Part shown: one piece after another, positions 15,666 through 24,928 of the stretch
Layout of the letters: each line of letters begins with the position of its first letter
Numbering within the stretch: the first letter of the stretch is position 1
NCBI GenBank assembly: GCA_964413425.1
Contig: CAYPST010000035.1
Coordinates: forward strand, 1-36,185
DNA: 36,185 nt
Direction: 5' to 3'
Source of the DNA: DATFLS01 sp964413425
Lineage (GTDB): Bacteria > Fidelibacterota > JAANXI01
Translations under genes and position numbers: made by a program
Notes under the pieces: model-generated
The model's input: only the letters and a program-made list of their open reading frames with translations
Told to the model about the DNA's origin: nothing
Database searches by the model: none

Positions 15666-17168
15666 CTATCCTTTTTCTCCTGCCAACCGGTGTTCGATGA
15701 TCGCCCTGAGTTTTTTCCGTTCAAGTTTTCCCAGCGATGTTTTTGGCAATGATTTGACGATTACGTAATGTTTGGGATGCTTGAAAGAAGCCAGCGAGTC
15801 AAATCGCAATGTGCGCAAGGCCGTTTCGTCAAGATCCGATTCAGGCTCCAGGACAACTACAGCGGATACGACCTGACTCCACTGCGAATCGGCAATCCCG
15901 ACTACTCCGGCATCTTTGATCCCGGGATGCGATTTCAGCACTTGCTCGACTTCCTCCGGGTACACGTTTTCGCCACCGGTAATAATCAGGTCGTCGCGAC
16001 GAGCCACGACATACAGGAAGTGCTCCGCATCGAGTTCTCCGAGATCTCCGGTATGAAGCCAGCCCTGAACTATGGTCCGGTTCGTCACCAGGGGACTGCG
16101 CCAGTATCCCTCCATAACTGTGGGGCCCCGAATAACGATTTCTCCTCGCTCGCCGGGCCGACAGCTCGTTCCGTCCGCATGGACGACTTGAAGTGTGGTA
16201 AAGGGTAACACTTTTCCACTCGATTCCACCGGGGGAGAGGATTCACTCAAGGGCATCGTGGCAACCTGGGAGCAGGTCTCCGTCATCCCATAAGTTCGGA
16301 GCACCGGCAGTTCTCTCTCCAGCGCTTCCTTTATCAAAGCGGCCGGGGCCGGTCCGCCGCCGATCAGGAGAGCGCGAAGAGTGTGCCAGCCGGCCGTATC
16401 GTATTGCAGCATGCGATGCAGCATTGTCGGTACCAGCGAAAGCAAGGTGATGGAATTCTCTCGCAGCTGTTTTCGTACTCGCGTCTGATCGAACCCTTGC
16501 TCCAAAACCATCGTGGTTCCGTAAATCACTGATCGCATCAGGATAGAAAATCCGCCCATGTGATCCAGCGGCAGGCAGGTGAGCCATTTGTCTGCGCCGG
16601 AAATACCCAGATTCATAGCCGAAGCCATGGCACTCATGAAAAAATTGGAATATGTAAGAATAGCCCCCCTCGGCTTTCCGGTCGTTCCGGAAGTGTAGAA
16701 GATGCCACAGATGTCATCCGGCTTAAATCCGCGGAGATCAGGTACACTGCCTCCTGGCGATTTGCTGGCTTTCTCGCAGGTGGACAACGTAATGATTTCT
16801 CCCGGCAGTACACCATCGGATATTAATTCCCGGGAGGCGTCCTGGAGGCAGAGATACCGGCAGCCGGCATTGTCAATATGCCACTCCATTTCCTGTGGAG
16901 TAAGCCTGTGATTCACTGGTACCACGACCGCTCCCAGGAGAATCAGCGCATGGAGAACTTTCACCTGAAGGGGATGGTTCTTGCTGACAACCGCCACGCG
17001 GGTGCCGTGTTCTATCCCTCTTGATGAAAAATATTTTGCAAGGTGTATTACCTCAGAGGCTAATTGCCTGTATGTCCAGGTGTAATCCTGATACTCGAGG
17101 GCGATTGTTTCCGGGCTTGTCCTGGCATGGTAGAGTAACCAGTGCGGTATCCGATGTGAGCCGTTCAT
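15666..17168 (-). CDS. menE: o-succinylbenzoate-CoA ligase
   Basis: The 500-residue ANL-superfamily enzyme activates o-succinylbenzoate with ATP and CoA in menaquinone synthesis. The P-loop is FYTSGTTGKPRGA. Other core motifs are RTYGMTETCSQ, LHTGDLGEL, DDLIITGGENVYPEEVE and the C-terminal catalytic Lys region KTSLGKLERKKL. It is the last gene of the men operon. ATG 17168 follows GGAGG at about five bases and overlaps the menC stop as ATGA. It converges on the PlpD-like gene with a 44-base gap in which I see no intrinsic terminator. Operon context makes MenE much more likely than another acyl-CoA ligase. Confidence 0.95.
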   Translation of the reverse strand: MNGSHRIPHWLLYHARTSPETIALEYQDYTWTYRQLASEVIHLAKYFSSRGIEHGTRVAVVSKNHPLQVKVLHALILLGAVVVPVNHRLTPQEMEWHIDNAGCRYLCLQDASRELISDGVLPGEIITLSTCEKASKSPGGSVPDLRGFKPDDICGIFYTSGTTGKPRGAILTYSNFFMSAMASAMNLGISGADKWLTCLPLDHMGGFSILMRSVIYGTTMVLEQGFDQTRVRKQLRENSITLLSLVPTMLHRMLQYDTAGWHTLRALLIGGGPAPAALIKEALERELPVLRTYGMTETCSQVATMPLSESSPPVESSGKVLPFTTLQVVHADGTSCRPGERGEIVIRGPTVMEGYWRSPLVTNRTIVQGWLHTGDLGELDAEHFLYVVARRDDLIITGGENVYPEEVEQVLKSHPGIKDAGVVGIADSQWSQVVSAVVVLEPESDLDETALRTLRFDSLASFKHPKHYVIVKSLPKTSLGKLERKKLRAIIEHRLAGEKG

Positions 17169-18262
17169 AATTCCTCCGGAGAATCCGGCCGAAGGTGCAG
17201 GCCGATACCGGCATCCTGTGGAAAAATAATTTCACCACGGCTCAAGTGGTATGGATGGGAAGGGAAAAAAGACTCAGCCGGGAGTGGATCGGGGGCAAGT
17301 CCGTGTGTGCTTTCCGGTGCAAAAGCCCCGGCAAGTTGTATGACTGCGCTCCGTCCCACCAGTGATTCCAGGGCGGAACTAAAAATAATGCTTATGTTAC
17401 GCTCCTGTGCCAGAGTCATCAACGAGTATAATTGTTGGTAACTTCCCAGAATGGCCGGCTTGAGCACAAGTACATCTGCGGCCTTCTTTTCGATGATGTC
17501 CATAGCATGTGAGTACGGGTACACATCTTCGTCGACTGCGATCGGAACGGAGGAAAGGCTTTTAAGAGCAGAAAGCCCGTCCGGATTCCCCCTGGGAATG
17601 GGTTGTTCGATGTATTCAAGGTCGAAGACTCCCAGGCGGTTCATTCTGGCCGCTGCCTCCTGAGGATTCCAGGATTGGTTGGCATCTAACCTGAGAGAGA
17701 TACGATTTTGAAGCACCCGTCGTACCGATTCCACACACCGAATATCCTCGTCAAAATCTCTCCGGCCAACCTTCATCTTGATGGTGGTGAAGCCTGCATT
17801 CATTAATCGTGTTGTCTGCCGGATGCATTCTTGAGCATCTTTCAAATCAATTACTCCGTTTACACGAAGAGAAGCCGGGGCTGAATCGGCAAGCAGTTGA
17901 CGAAAGGGAATTCGTCGTGTTCTGGCAATCAAATCCAGTGCCGCGGTGTCAAGGGCGAATCGTACGGAAGGGAGCAGCGGAATGTCCCCGGCAAGGTGCA
18001 ACGGAGTCATTATATTTTCTGTGATGTCAAGAGAGGCCCCGTGAATAAACTGCGCCGCTTCCCGCAGATTCCGGCCGGCGTCCCGAAAGCTCTCCTCACT
18101 GAAGCCCGGCAGCGGGGCGGCTTCACCAAGCCCGTAAACTCCCTCGGAATTGTACAACCACACCAGGTACCCGGATCTGGTGGAATAAGATCTCCGCGCA
18201 GATTGAAAGGGTTCCCGAAGACAAAGCTGATATGGTTCAATAAGGAACCGTGCTATTCTCAT
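17165..18262 (-). CDS. menC: o-succinylbenzoate synthase
   Basis: The 365-residue enolase-superfamily dehydratase converts SHCHC to o-succinylbenzoate. Visible active-site elements are the Lys pair TTIKMKVG, the metal ligands LRLDANQSW, LEYIEQPI and VAVDEDVY, and the second Lys VLVLKPAILG. GLGEAAPLPGFS near residue 47 is typical of the N-terminal capping domain. It belongs to the same superfamily as the DgcA-like gene at 10810, but the men operon position fixes the role. Its start overlaps the menA stop (ATGA) and its end overlaps the menE start. Confidence 0.94.
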   Translation of the reverse strand: MRIARFLIEPYQLCLREPFQSARRSYSTRSGYLVWLYNSEGVYGLGEAAPLPGFSEESFRDAGRNLREAAQFIHGASLDITENIMTPLHLAGDIPLLPSVRFALDTAALDLIARTRRIPFRQLLADSAPASLRVNGVIDLKDAQECIRQTTRLMNAGFTTIKMKVGRRDFDEDIRCVESVRRVLQNRISLRLDANQSWNPQEAAARMNRLGVFDLEYIEQPIPRGNPDGLSALKSLSSVPIAVDEDVYPYSHAMDIIEKKAADVLVLKPAILGSYQQLYSLMTLAQERNISIIFSSALESLVGRSAVIQLAGAFAPESTHGLAPDPLPAESFFPSHPYHLSRGEIIFPQDAGIGLHLRPDSPEEL

Positions 18263-19161
18263 GCCATCAATCCGGCTGAAAAAAGTATCCCGTAGATCAG
18301 TGCAAGACGGGCCGTTTGGGCAAGGGTGTCGTTGAGTTGCTGTCCTTCCACGCCGCGGTAGAGTTGCAGAATAATATGCATCCCAAGGGGCAGCGAGAGT
18401 AAGGGAAGTAAAATCCAGATGGAGAGATTGAATTGCAGTCGATACAGAAAAGGAACAGAGTAACTGAGCAGCAATAGAACCAGAAATTCGATCCGGGTGC
18501 CCGCTCTTCCAAGACGGGTAGCCAGGGTACGTTTGTTCGTCTGCCGGTCAGTTTCGATATCCCGATAATTATTGATGACCAGAATGTTGGTTGTCAACGC
18601 TCCGGCCGGGATAGCGCCAATCAATGCGAACGAGTTCACCGTGGTTGCCTGGACATAATACGTACCGCCGGTGGCAACAATGCCGAAAAAAATGAACACG
18701 AACAGATCCCCCAGTCCATGAGAGGCCAGGGGATAGGGGCCGGCGGAGTATGCGATACCGGCGGCGATAGAAAGCAGACCGATTACAAGCACGGGAATAC
18801 CGGCCCGGAAAATTAGATACAATCCGGGAGGAACTGTCAGGAAAAAGGTAAGAGCAGTACCGTACAGCATCTCCCGTTCACTAATCCACCGGGAGGCCAC
18901 AGCTCGGGCAGGCCCCAGCCTTTCTTCTGTGTCCGTGCCTGCCCGAAAATCCAGGACATCGTTGGAGAAGTTGGTTCCGATCTGAATGAGCAGGGCACAG
19001 GTCAAAGCAGCCAGCGCCGGGCCCAGTGCAAACACATTCTGATGGTAAGCCAGGGCGCTCCCGATGATCACCGGTATCATCGCTGCAGGTAAAGTTTTAG
19101 GCCGACTTGCCAGAATCCAGGCCTCTAATTTCGATGGGATCTGATCTTCGAACATGTCCAT
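18259..19161 (-). CDS. menA: 1,4-dihydroxy-2-naphthoate polyprenyltransferase
   Basis: UbiA-family integral inner-membrane prenyltransferase that attaches the isoprenoid tail to DHNA. The first Asp-rich motif is NDVLDFRAGTD and the second is NYRDIETDRQTNKRT, as required for Mg-diphosphate binding. Several hydrophobic segments follow, including VPPGLYLIFRAGIPVLVIGL. I chose ATG 19161 (300 residues) because RPKTLP then lies at the usual distance from the N-terminus. GTG 19194 is an in-frame alternative adding 11 residues, with a purine run too close to it. Unlike the other men junctions, it is separated from menB by about 190 bases, in which I see no promoter or terminator. Confidence 0.93.
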   Translation of the reverse strand: MDMFEDQIPSKLEAWILASRPKTLPAAMIPVIIGSALAYHQNVFALGPALAALTCALLIQIGTNFSNDVLDFRAGTDTEERLGPARAVASRWISEREMLYGTALTFFLTVPPGLYLIFRAGIPVLVIGLLSIAAGIAYSAGPYPLASHGLGDLFVFIFFGIVATGGTYYVQATTVNSFALIGAIPAGALTTNILVINNYRDIETDRQTNKRTLATRLGRAGTRIEFLVLLLLSYSVPFLYRLQFNLSIWILLPLLSLPLGMHIILQLYRGVEGQQLNDTLAQTARLALIYGILFSAGLMA

Positions 19162-19349
19162 AGTATCACGCTGGTAAGTTACAGGATATTGCACTCTCCG
19201 GCAACCGCTCTCACTTCGACCAGTTTGCGCTTACTGACAGCCTCCTGTGCTCATACCCCACTGTGAAGACCACTTTACAAACCGTCATCCATAATGTCCC
19301 GGCACAATTTCGCCACTACCCAGACCTGGCAGGGACAGTGAAAAACCGG

Positions 19350-20183
19350 TTATGGCAGCCGGGGTTTATCCCGAAAATTCGGCTGCCGCTTTTCGAGATA
19401 GGCGTTTTTCCCTTCCTGGCCCTCTTCGGTCATATAGAACAGGAGCGTGGCGTTCCCGGCCAGTTCCTGAATCCCGGCCTGGCCGTCCAGTTCTGCATTA
19501 AATGCGGATTTCAGGCAGCGAATGGCCAGGGGGCTCTTTTCCAGGATTTCCTGTGCCCACTGCACACCTTCTGCCTCCAGCTGATCCAGTGGCACAACGG
19601 TGTTCACCAGTCCCATTTCCAGGGCCTCCCGGGCAGAATACTGCCGGCAAAGATACCAGATTTCGCGTGCCCTTTTCTGCCCGACGATCCGCGCAAGATA
19701 ACTGGCCCCGAAACCGCCGTCGAAACTGCCGACCTTCGGTCCTGTTTGACCGAACACCGCATTCTCTGCGGCAATGGTAAGATCACACACCACATGCAGT
19801 ACGTGACCACCACCAATTGCATAGCCGGCCACCAGGGCGATGACCGGAATCGGCATGCTGCGTATCAACTTCTGCAAGTCCAGCACGTTTAACCGGGGAA
19901 CACCGGTGTCGTCTACATACCCCGCTTCACCACGAACTTTTTGATCGCCGCCGGAACAAAAGGCATATTTACCGTCCTCAGCCGGACCAGCCCCGGTGAG
20001 GAGCACTACCCCGACTGCCTGATCTTCCCGGGCGTCCGCAAACGCCTCATACATCTCTTTCACCGTCTGGGGACGGAACGCATTCCGGACCTCCGGACGA
20101 TTGATGGTGATTTTCGCGATCCCGTCAGCCTTCTCGTACATGATGTCCTGATAGTCGTTCACCTGGTCCCAATGGATCTCCAT
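19350..20183 (-). CDS. menB: 1,4-dihydroxy-2-naphthoyl-CoA synthase
   Basis: Crotonase-fold enzyme closing the second ring of the naphthoate nucleus. The 277 residues are close to E. coli MenB throughout: FCSGGDQKVRG, AGYAIGGGHVLH, GQTGPKVGSFDGG and YMTEEGQEGKNA. Gly after QT in the QTGPK segment marks the bicarbonate-dependent type I enzyme rather than the Asp-containing type II. ATG 20183 is chosen because it is preceded by GGGAGG and matches the family N-terminus. The frame stays open to 20363 but the extension overlaps menH and has no homology. The 28-base spacing to menH keeps it in the operon. Confidence 0.96.
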   Translation of the reverse strand: MEIHWDQVNDYQDIMYEKADGIAKITINRPEVRNAFRPQTVKEMYEAFADAREDQAVGVVLLTGAGPAEDGKYAFCSGGDQKVRGEAGYVDDTGVPRLNVLDLQKLIRSMPIPVIALVAGYAIGGGHVLHVVCDLTIAAENAVFGQTGPKVGSFDGGFGASYLARIVGQKRAREIWYLCRQYSAREALEMGLVNTVVPLDQLEAEGVQWAQEILEKSPLAIRCLKSAFNAELDGQAGIQELAGNATLLFYMTEEGQEGKNAYLEKRQPNFRDKPRLP

Positions 20184-20211
20184 AAGGCGTTTATCCTCCC
20201 TCTGTGTGTTT

Positions 20212-21039
20212 TTATTTATGATGTCGCAGGAATTGTTGTGTAATATCAATAAATTTTTGTGGACGTTCAAAATGAATATTATGGCCTGCCCCGGGAACCA
20301 CATACAGGTCACTGTCGGGCAATTCACGATGCATACGGCAGTGGATTGCCACATGTTTTTCATCCAATTTTCCTGTTAGCAGAAGGGTGGGCCTCGAAAG
20401 AGACGGGAGGGCTTTCCAAACCGGAGGCATTGAGCCCCGGCCCATGCCCCGGAGATTGTTTGCTAAACCTATGGTTGAAGTTTGTAGCCGGATATGCTTG
20501 ATATACTCACGCTTTCTTTCTGAGACTTGATTCTGGGAATCAAATATCGGGTGCTGCGTCCATCGATCGACAAACTGTGCTATCGTGTTCTCTTCGATAA
20601 AGCGCGCCAGTTGATAGTCGCGCGTTTTCCGGCCGGACCGTTCATTTTCATCCTGTATTCCCGGTGTGGTACTCTCCAGAACCATGGACCTGATAGCGGC
20701 CTGAGCGGCTGAAGCCAGGTGTAGTAGCACTCTTCCTCCCAGGGAATATCCCACCCAATGGGCAGATCGAATCCGGAGTTTCTGTAAAATGGTTTGTATT
20801 TGAATGATACATGCTTCCATGGTGTAGTGAGTTTGCTCCTGAGGCGCATCGCTCTTGCCATGACCAATCAGATCAATCGCCAGAGGTTGAAACTGCGGTA
20901 TAAACTCAGGAAAAAATGGACGCCAATCCTGACTGGATAAGGTAAATCCATGGAGAAAAATCAGGGCGGGGCTGTCCCACCGCTCCGGATTATATTCACC
21001 CTCCACATGAATTCGAATCCCGCAGACGTTCACATACAT
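20212..21039 (-). CDS. menH: SHCHC synthase (alpha/beta-hydrolase MenH)
   Basis: The 275-residue alpha/beta-hydrolase removes pyruvate from SEPHCHC in the menaquinone pathway. Motifs are LIFLHGFTLSSQDW, IDLIGHGKSD, the nucleophile elbow GYSLGG with Ser99, and GAGHNIHFERP with the catalytic His. The sequence alone would only say hydrolase. The position immediately after menD (the menD TGA directly precedes its ATG) and the absence of any other menH candidate in the operon give the name. Confidence 0.88.
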   Translation of the reverse strand: MYVNVCGIRIHVEGEYNPERWDSPALIFLHGFTLSSQDWRPFFPEFIPQFQPLAIDLIGHGKSDAPQEQTHYTMEACIIQIQTILQKLRIRSAHWVGYSLGGRVLLHLASAAQAAIRSMVLESTTPGIQDENERSGRKTRDYQLARFIEENTIAQFVDRWTQHPIFDSQNQVSERKREYIKHIRLQTSTIGLANNLRGMGRGSMPPVWKALPSLSRPTLLLTGKLDEKHVAIHCRMHRELPDSDLYVVPGAGHNIHFERPQKFIDITQQFLRHHK

Positions 21040-22809
21040 TCAGAGTGCCCGGCTTTCCATGATCTTTTCAAGCGATTTCCAAATCTCCTCCCGAAATCGC
21101 TGGGATTTTTGTGGTGCCGTTTGCACCTGGATTACGGTGAGGCATGGCTCCTCCAGACTCATTCCCACCGCCTCGGAAAATTCATCCCAGGTACGGATAT
21201 CGTGAAATTTACCATCATACGCATTCACAATCGGCTCAAAATCAAGACCGTGAGGAGTCCTGACAAACTCCTCATAATTGTGTTCGAATTGCGAAACCGG
21301 GAGCATCTCAAAGATGCCGCCGCCATTGTTGTGAATCAGGATAATTATCAGCGGAATATGGTACCGCCGATATAAAAGCAAGGCGGTTTGGTCGTGATAA
21401 AACGCCAGATCGCCGGTCACCAGAACAGTGGGAGTTTCATTCTCGGCGGCAATGCCGAATGCCGTGGAGAGGATACCATCGATGCCGCTGGCCCCGCGAT
21501 TAAAATGCAGACGGACTGCATTGGAAACTGCGGGAGCAAAATAATCAAAATCGCGGACGGGCATACTGTTCGAGACCATCAAGTGTGTACCTTCAGGCAG
21601 CAACGGAACTAACTCATGGTAAATCCTGGCTTCAAATAAAGTATCGAAACCACCTAACAGCTTCGCTAACTGTTCTACCACAAGGATCTCGGTTGTGTGA
21701 AACTGCTTCAGCCATTTCTCGCGTTTCAGAGACCGGTCCTCCGTCTGGATTTTCTCAATAATCTGCCGGCAGAATTGTTCCGGATTGGTAGCAATGACTT
21801 CATCCAGGGTACCGGTCGCATCATCGCAGTCACCGGTGGCATTGATGAGCACCTGTATCGCTTTATCATGATAATCGAGATAATTGTTCATGATGTGAGT
21901 GGTTGGCTGCCGCCCGAAGCGTAAGATGAGATCGGGTGCGATGGCTCTGATAAACGCCGGACTGCGTAAGAGCGTGGAAGCATGTACACAAAGTCCGGGA
22001 TAATTGTATGGCCCGCATCGTAACTGGGAGAGCCCGTCCGCAAGGACAGGATATCCTGCGTATTCTGCCAGTGTGAGGATAGCGTTAAGTGCTTGTTTGT
22101 GCATCGTATTCGGCCCAATTAGAATCGATCCTGTTTCATATTTTCTGATCAATTCGACGATATGCTCAACATCTTGTGGGTGGACCATTGGGGATCGAAT
22201 TTCTGTGGACACTTCCTGACTGGGGATTTCCCGAACCAGATGATCCATTCGTTCAGTTTCCGCCGGTTCTAACGGTTTCCGAAAAGGGAAGTTGAGGTGC
22301 ACCGGACCGCCGGGGAAAGACAGAGCTTTCGAAAAAGCCCGTACCGCAATCGATGCGGCGGTACTTTCCTGTCCGGTAACTGGTTGTGGCATACCCACAT
22401 CCTTAAACCAGATGACTTTATTGCCAAACAGATGCTTTTGATCAATGGTCTGATTCGCACCACGGCCATGCAATTCGGGCGGCCTGTCGGCAGTGCAGAT
22501 TATCATTGGAGTATGACTGTAATAGGCTTCAATGACAGCAGGAAAGTAATTCGCCCCGGCCGTGCCGGAAGTGCAAATGAGGATGGAAGGTGTGCCGGAG
22601 GCTTTTGCAGACCCTAAAGCGAAATAGGCTGCGGATCGTTCATCAACATGTGAGTAACATTGAAAACCAGGCTGATGTGTAAAAGCGAGGGTTAAAGGAG
22701 TACAGCGAGATCCGGGGGAAATACACGCTGTCTTTGCACCAAGCCGACTGAAAGCATCAGCGAAAGCATATGCCCATCGAAAATTTAAATCCCCGTTTCC
22801 GTCAGTCAT
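21040..22809 (-). CDS. menD: SEPHCHC synthase (MenD)
   Basis: The 589-residue ThDP-dependent enzyme adds succinic semialdehyde, formed from 2-oxoglutarate, to isochorismate. SPGSRCTPLTLAF, CTSGTAGANYFPAVIEAYY and TADRPPELHGRGANQTIDQ form the typical N-terminal domain. The C-terminal ThDP/Mg site is visible as GDLAFYHDQTALL followed by HNNGGGIFEMLP. ATG 22809 overlaps the menF end by eight bases, so the two are translationally coupled. It is full length for the family. Confidence 0.96.
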   Translation of the reverse strand: MTDGNGDLNFRWAYAFADAFSRLGAKTACISPGSRCTPLTLAFTHQPGFQCYSHVDERSAAYFALGSAKASGTPSILICTSGTAGANYFPAVIEAYYSHTPMIICTADRPPELHGRGANQTIDQKHLFGNKVIWFKDVGMPQPVTGQESTAASIAVRAFSKALSFPGGPVHLNFPFRKPLEPAETERMDHLVREIPSQEVSTEIRSPMVHPQDVEHIVELIRKYETGSILIGPNTMHKQALNAILTLAEYAGYPVLADGLSQLRCGPYNYPGLCVHASTLLRSPAFIRAIAPDLILRFGRQPTTHIMNNYLDYHDKAIQVLINATGDCDDATGTLDEVIATNPEQFCRQIIEKIQTEDRSLKREKWLKQFHTTEILVVEQLAKLLGGFDTLFEARIYHELVPLLPEGTHLMVSNSMPVRDFDYFAPAVSNAVRLHFNRGASGIDGILSTAFGIAAENETPTVLVTGDLAFYHDQTALLLYRRYHIPLIIILIHNNGGGIFEMLPVSQFEHNYEEFVRTPHGLDFEPIVNAYDGKFHDIRTWDEFSEAVGMSLEEPCLTVIQVQTAPQKSQRFREEIWKSLEKIMESRAL

Positions 22810-24196
22810 GAATGGTGAGTTGGCGGATTGCTGAGAGAATTGGCTGGTATTTCAACAGGAGCTCTTCGTATTCTTCTTCCGGGACCGAATCCCGGACAAT
22901 TCCCGCACCCGCATACAAAAAGAGCGTATCATCGCGCAAAAGACCGGACCGGAGGCTCACCGCAATATCCATTGTGTCCTCCGTGGAAAGCCAACCGATG
23001 GGCCCGGCAAAGTACCCCCGGTCATAGTCTTCCAGATCCCGAATGAATCGCAGCGCTTCCGGAGAAGGGATGCCGCCTACGGCCGGGGTCGGATGCACCG
23101 TCTCTAAAATTTCAAAGGGAGATATTCGTTGAGTAATCCGTGCGGTTATGGGGGTATACAGATGTTGCACATTTGTGAGTTTTTGCAATTGTGGTGTATT
23201 TTCGACCGATATCTCTGTGGCAAACCGCTGCAGGATCTGTCGGATATATTCTATGACATATTGATGCTCGGCGCGATTCTTCGGATCCTGCAGAAGTGCT
23301 TTTCCCAGGGAGGTGTCTTGCACGAGATCCTGGCTGCGGGTTGTGGATCCCGCCAGCGCGTCACAGTGCACAATATTATTATGGGATCTCACAAGCCATT
23401 CCGGAGTCGAACCAAAGAATACCGTGCCATCCGTTTCACGAAAAGCGAAGGTGACGCACGTGGGATATTCCGTGGCAAGATGTTCCAACAATTCAGCAAC
23501 TGAGGGCTGACCATACAGGTTGATCCGCATACGGCTTCCGATAACCACCTTTTTTAGATGATGGTCCCGGATGGCTTGAATACTTCGCCGGACCATATTC
23601 ATCCAGATCTCTCTTTCCCCGTTGAGCGACAGAAGAAATTTTTGCATCGATGGCGCATTGAATTCATCGGCACGGAAGAGCGTATGCAACAGAAATACTA
23701 TTTTTTCTTTGATGTCACTGAGTTCAGGAACCGGGGAGATCTTTAAATTCAGTACGAGAAGCATCGTGCCATTTTTCTTCGCAATCATCCATTCCGGCAT
23801 ATAGAGAACGGCGGGATCGAACGATTTCCACTCGGATCCGGAAATATCCGAGAAGAAGGAGCCGCCAAAAAAAATAAACGGGATCTCCTCCTTTTCAGCC
23901 CCGGAGATCATCTTCGTGTCTTGCTGCAGTTCCTTAAATACAGTGCCGGCTTGATGAAATCTGTCCGGACCCTGAAACCGGAATTCTTCCGTTACACCCA
24001 CGCCAAGATATTCCTGGTCCTCTTCCGGGTGAGACCAGTATAAAAATTTCTCGTTCGACCGGTCGAGCCGCGAGACATAGTTCAAAATATCATATCGGTC
24101 GACAGGGATCTGCAGCTGGACATATGAGTATTCACTGAGGTTCCTGATCTGTTGCAGGAGAGAGTCAAGGTGGATGGTTTGATCGATAAGGGTCAC
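22802..24196 (-). CDS. menF: isochorismate synthase (MenF)
   Basis: The 464-residue chorismate-utilising enzyme converts chorismate to isochorismate, the entry to menaquinone. The C-terminal catalytic domain shows DALAGSTTRS, EHQYVIEYIR, ETVHPTPAVGGIPS and GYFAGPIGW, the isochorismate synthase signatures. The start appears to be GTG 24196 (MTLIDQTIHLDS), since no in-frame ATG lies just upstream and only a weak GAGAAA precedes it. It is the first gene of the seven-gene men operon and diverges from trpE, which draws on the same substrate pool. EntC-like siderophore enzymes are excluded by context. Confidence 0.94.
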   Translation of the reverse strand: MTLIDQTIHLDSLLQQIRNLSEYSYVQLQIPVDRYDILNYVSRLDRSNEKFLYWSHPEEDQEYLGVGVTEEFRFQGPDRFHQAGTVFKELQQDTKMISGAEKEEIPFIFFGGSFFSDISGSEWKSFDPAVLYMPEWMIAKKNGTMLLVLNLKISPVPELSDIKEKIVFLLHTLFRADEFNAPSMQKFLLSLNGEREIWMNMVRRSIQAIRDHHLKKVVIGSRMRINLYGQPSVAELLEHLATEYPTCVTFAFRETDGTVFFGSTPEWLVRSHNNIVHCDALAGSTTRSQDLVQDTSLGKALLQDPKNRAEHQYVIEYIRQILQRFATEISVENTPQLQKLTNVQHLYTPITARITQRISPFEILETVHPTPAVGGIPSPEALRFIRDLEDYDRGYFAGPIGWLSTEDTMDIAVSLRSGLLRDDTLFLYAGAGIVRDSVPEEEYEELLLKYQPILSAIRQLTIHD

Positions 24197-24244
24197 TGGA
24201 TCATTTTCTCGATTAGCGTATCATATGCGTTTAAATAATCATGC

Positions 24245-24274
24245 AATATACATAATCCTATCTGAGAATTGCAA
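24245..24274 (-). promoter_or_regulatory. candidate promoter of the men operon
   Basis: On the minus strand TTGCAA (24269-24274) is followed after 18 bases by TATATT (24245-24250), giving a start near 24238 and a 5' leader of about 40 bases before menF. The same two hexamers, 17 bases apart, occur in front of the trp leader on the other strand at 24789-24817. The match is moderate. Confidence 0.5.
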
Positions 24275-24373
24275 TAATGAGTCATGAATTGAATCTCTGA
24301 AAATATCTCCTGAAATGAAAGAGGTACGGATGCGATAAGAAAGATCTCCAAAATCGGTTAAAACAAAACCCAA

Positions 24374-24583
24374 ATTGAGCGAATTATTTCCATAAATCGC
24401 TCAATCGACAAAGAAAATGTTCGAAGAATGCCTTCGGCATACGTTTTCACCTCCCCGAAAACGGCGTCGGGACGTTCCGCACCTATTCGGTGAAAACAAA
24501 CATTTTCTAGGTCGGGGTTTTCCCTAAGTATCCCAAGGGATCCCTTAGGGAAAGCGATACTTCGCGAAGCTCGTATCGCTCAA
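24374..24583. repeat. palindrome-dense non-coding island between menF and trp leader
   Basis: Within 210 bases there are at least six inverted repeats: ATTGAGCGA/TCGCTCAAT (24374-24382, 24397-24405), GAAAATGTT/AACATTTTC (24413-24421, 24499-24507), GTTTTCACC/GGTGAAAAC nested inside it (24443-24451, 24489-24497), ATGCC-TTC-GGCAT (24428-24440), TTTCCCTAAG/CTTAGGGAAA (24519-24528, 24544-24553) enclosing ATCCCAAGGGAT, and AGCGATAC/GTATCGCT (24553-24560, 24573-24580). The first TTGAGCGA also pairs with TCGCTCAA at 24576-24583, so the island can be closed end to end. No ORF with credible features is present. It may be a palindromic mobile element or a structured RNA. Confidence 0.6.
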
Positions 24584-24788
24584 CTTAGGCAAAAGATAAC
24601 CGCAGCGGAACAGTCACATCATGAATCTAAAAAAAGGTAACGCACCTGCACTCTTTTTCTACTCTCTCATAAGTATCGGTTATCACTTTATCAATTCTGC
24701 GGCAATTATTCCCTCAAACTTTGCTATGGTCTACGGTACGTTTCAACAAGTCAGGGTTTGCCCATTCCGTACACGAATGAAAAAATCC

Positions 24789-24817
24789 TTGCAACCAAAA
24801 AAATCATGCTCTATATT
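24789..24817 (+). promoter_or_regulatory. candidate promoter of the trp leader
   Basis: TTGCAA (24789-24794) and TATATT (24812-24817) are separated by 17 bases. The predicted start near 24824 lies only about three bases before the leader ATG, which would make the leader peptide mRNA almost leaderless. If that is wrong, the true promoter lies further upstream in 24600-24780, where I see nothing better. Confidence 0.42.
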
Positions 24818-24826
24818 CGGAACACG

Positions 24827-24895
24827 ATGATAATTCACTCTCGTATTCATGGCTGGTTTTGGTGGTATGGAAAAGGGGGTATGATCTATACGTAA
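24827..24895 (+). CDS. trpL: trp leader peptide
   Basis: A 22-codon ORF ending TAA, with residues 10-13 Trp-Phe-Trp-Trp encoded by TGG TTT TGG TGG (24854-24865). It is followed 28 bases later by a strong terminator hairpin and then by trpE. Three Trp codons in four positions in such a short ORF is the hallmark of ribosome-mediated trp attenuation. Only a weak GGAA precedes the ATG. A second frame through the same bases also ends quickly and lacks this pattern. Confidence 0.87.
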   Translation: MIIHSRIHGWFWWYGKGGMIYT

Positions 24896-24928
24896 ATAGC
24901 GTATAAATATAGCTTGCATTCATGCCCC
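24875..24928 (+). promoter_or_regulatory. trp antiterminator pairing (arms 2:3)
   Basis: GGGGTATGA (24876-24884), within the last third of the leader ORF, can pair with TCATGCCCC (24920-24928), nine pairs with one G-U; G24875-T24929 could add one more. This overlaps the 5' arm of the terminator, so the two exclude each other. A competing 1:2 pairing is also possible between CGTATTCAT (24842-24850) and the ATGA...ATACG segment (24881-24892). A ribosome stalled at the first Trp codon would mask arm 1 and leave arm 2 free. Stalling at the third would partly cover arm 2, so the geometry is less clean than in the met leader. Confidence 0.65.

Noticed and set aside
20184..20363. N-terminal extension of menB
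   Set aside because: The frame is open upstream, but the extension overlaps menH, lacks homology, and ATG 20183 has a good GGGAGG site.
24621..24830. Small 69-codon protein gene upstream of the trp leader
   Set aside because: No ribosome-binding site, no recognisable motif, and it runs into the promoter and start of the trp leader peptide.
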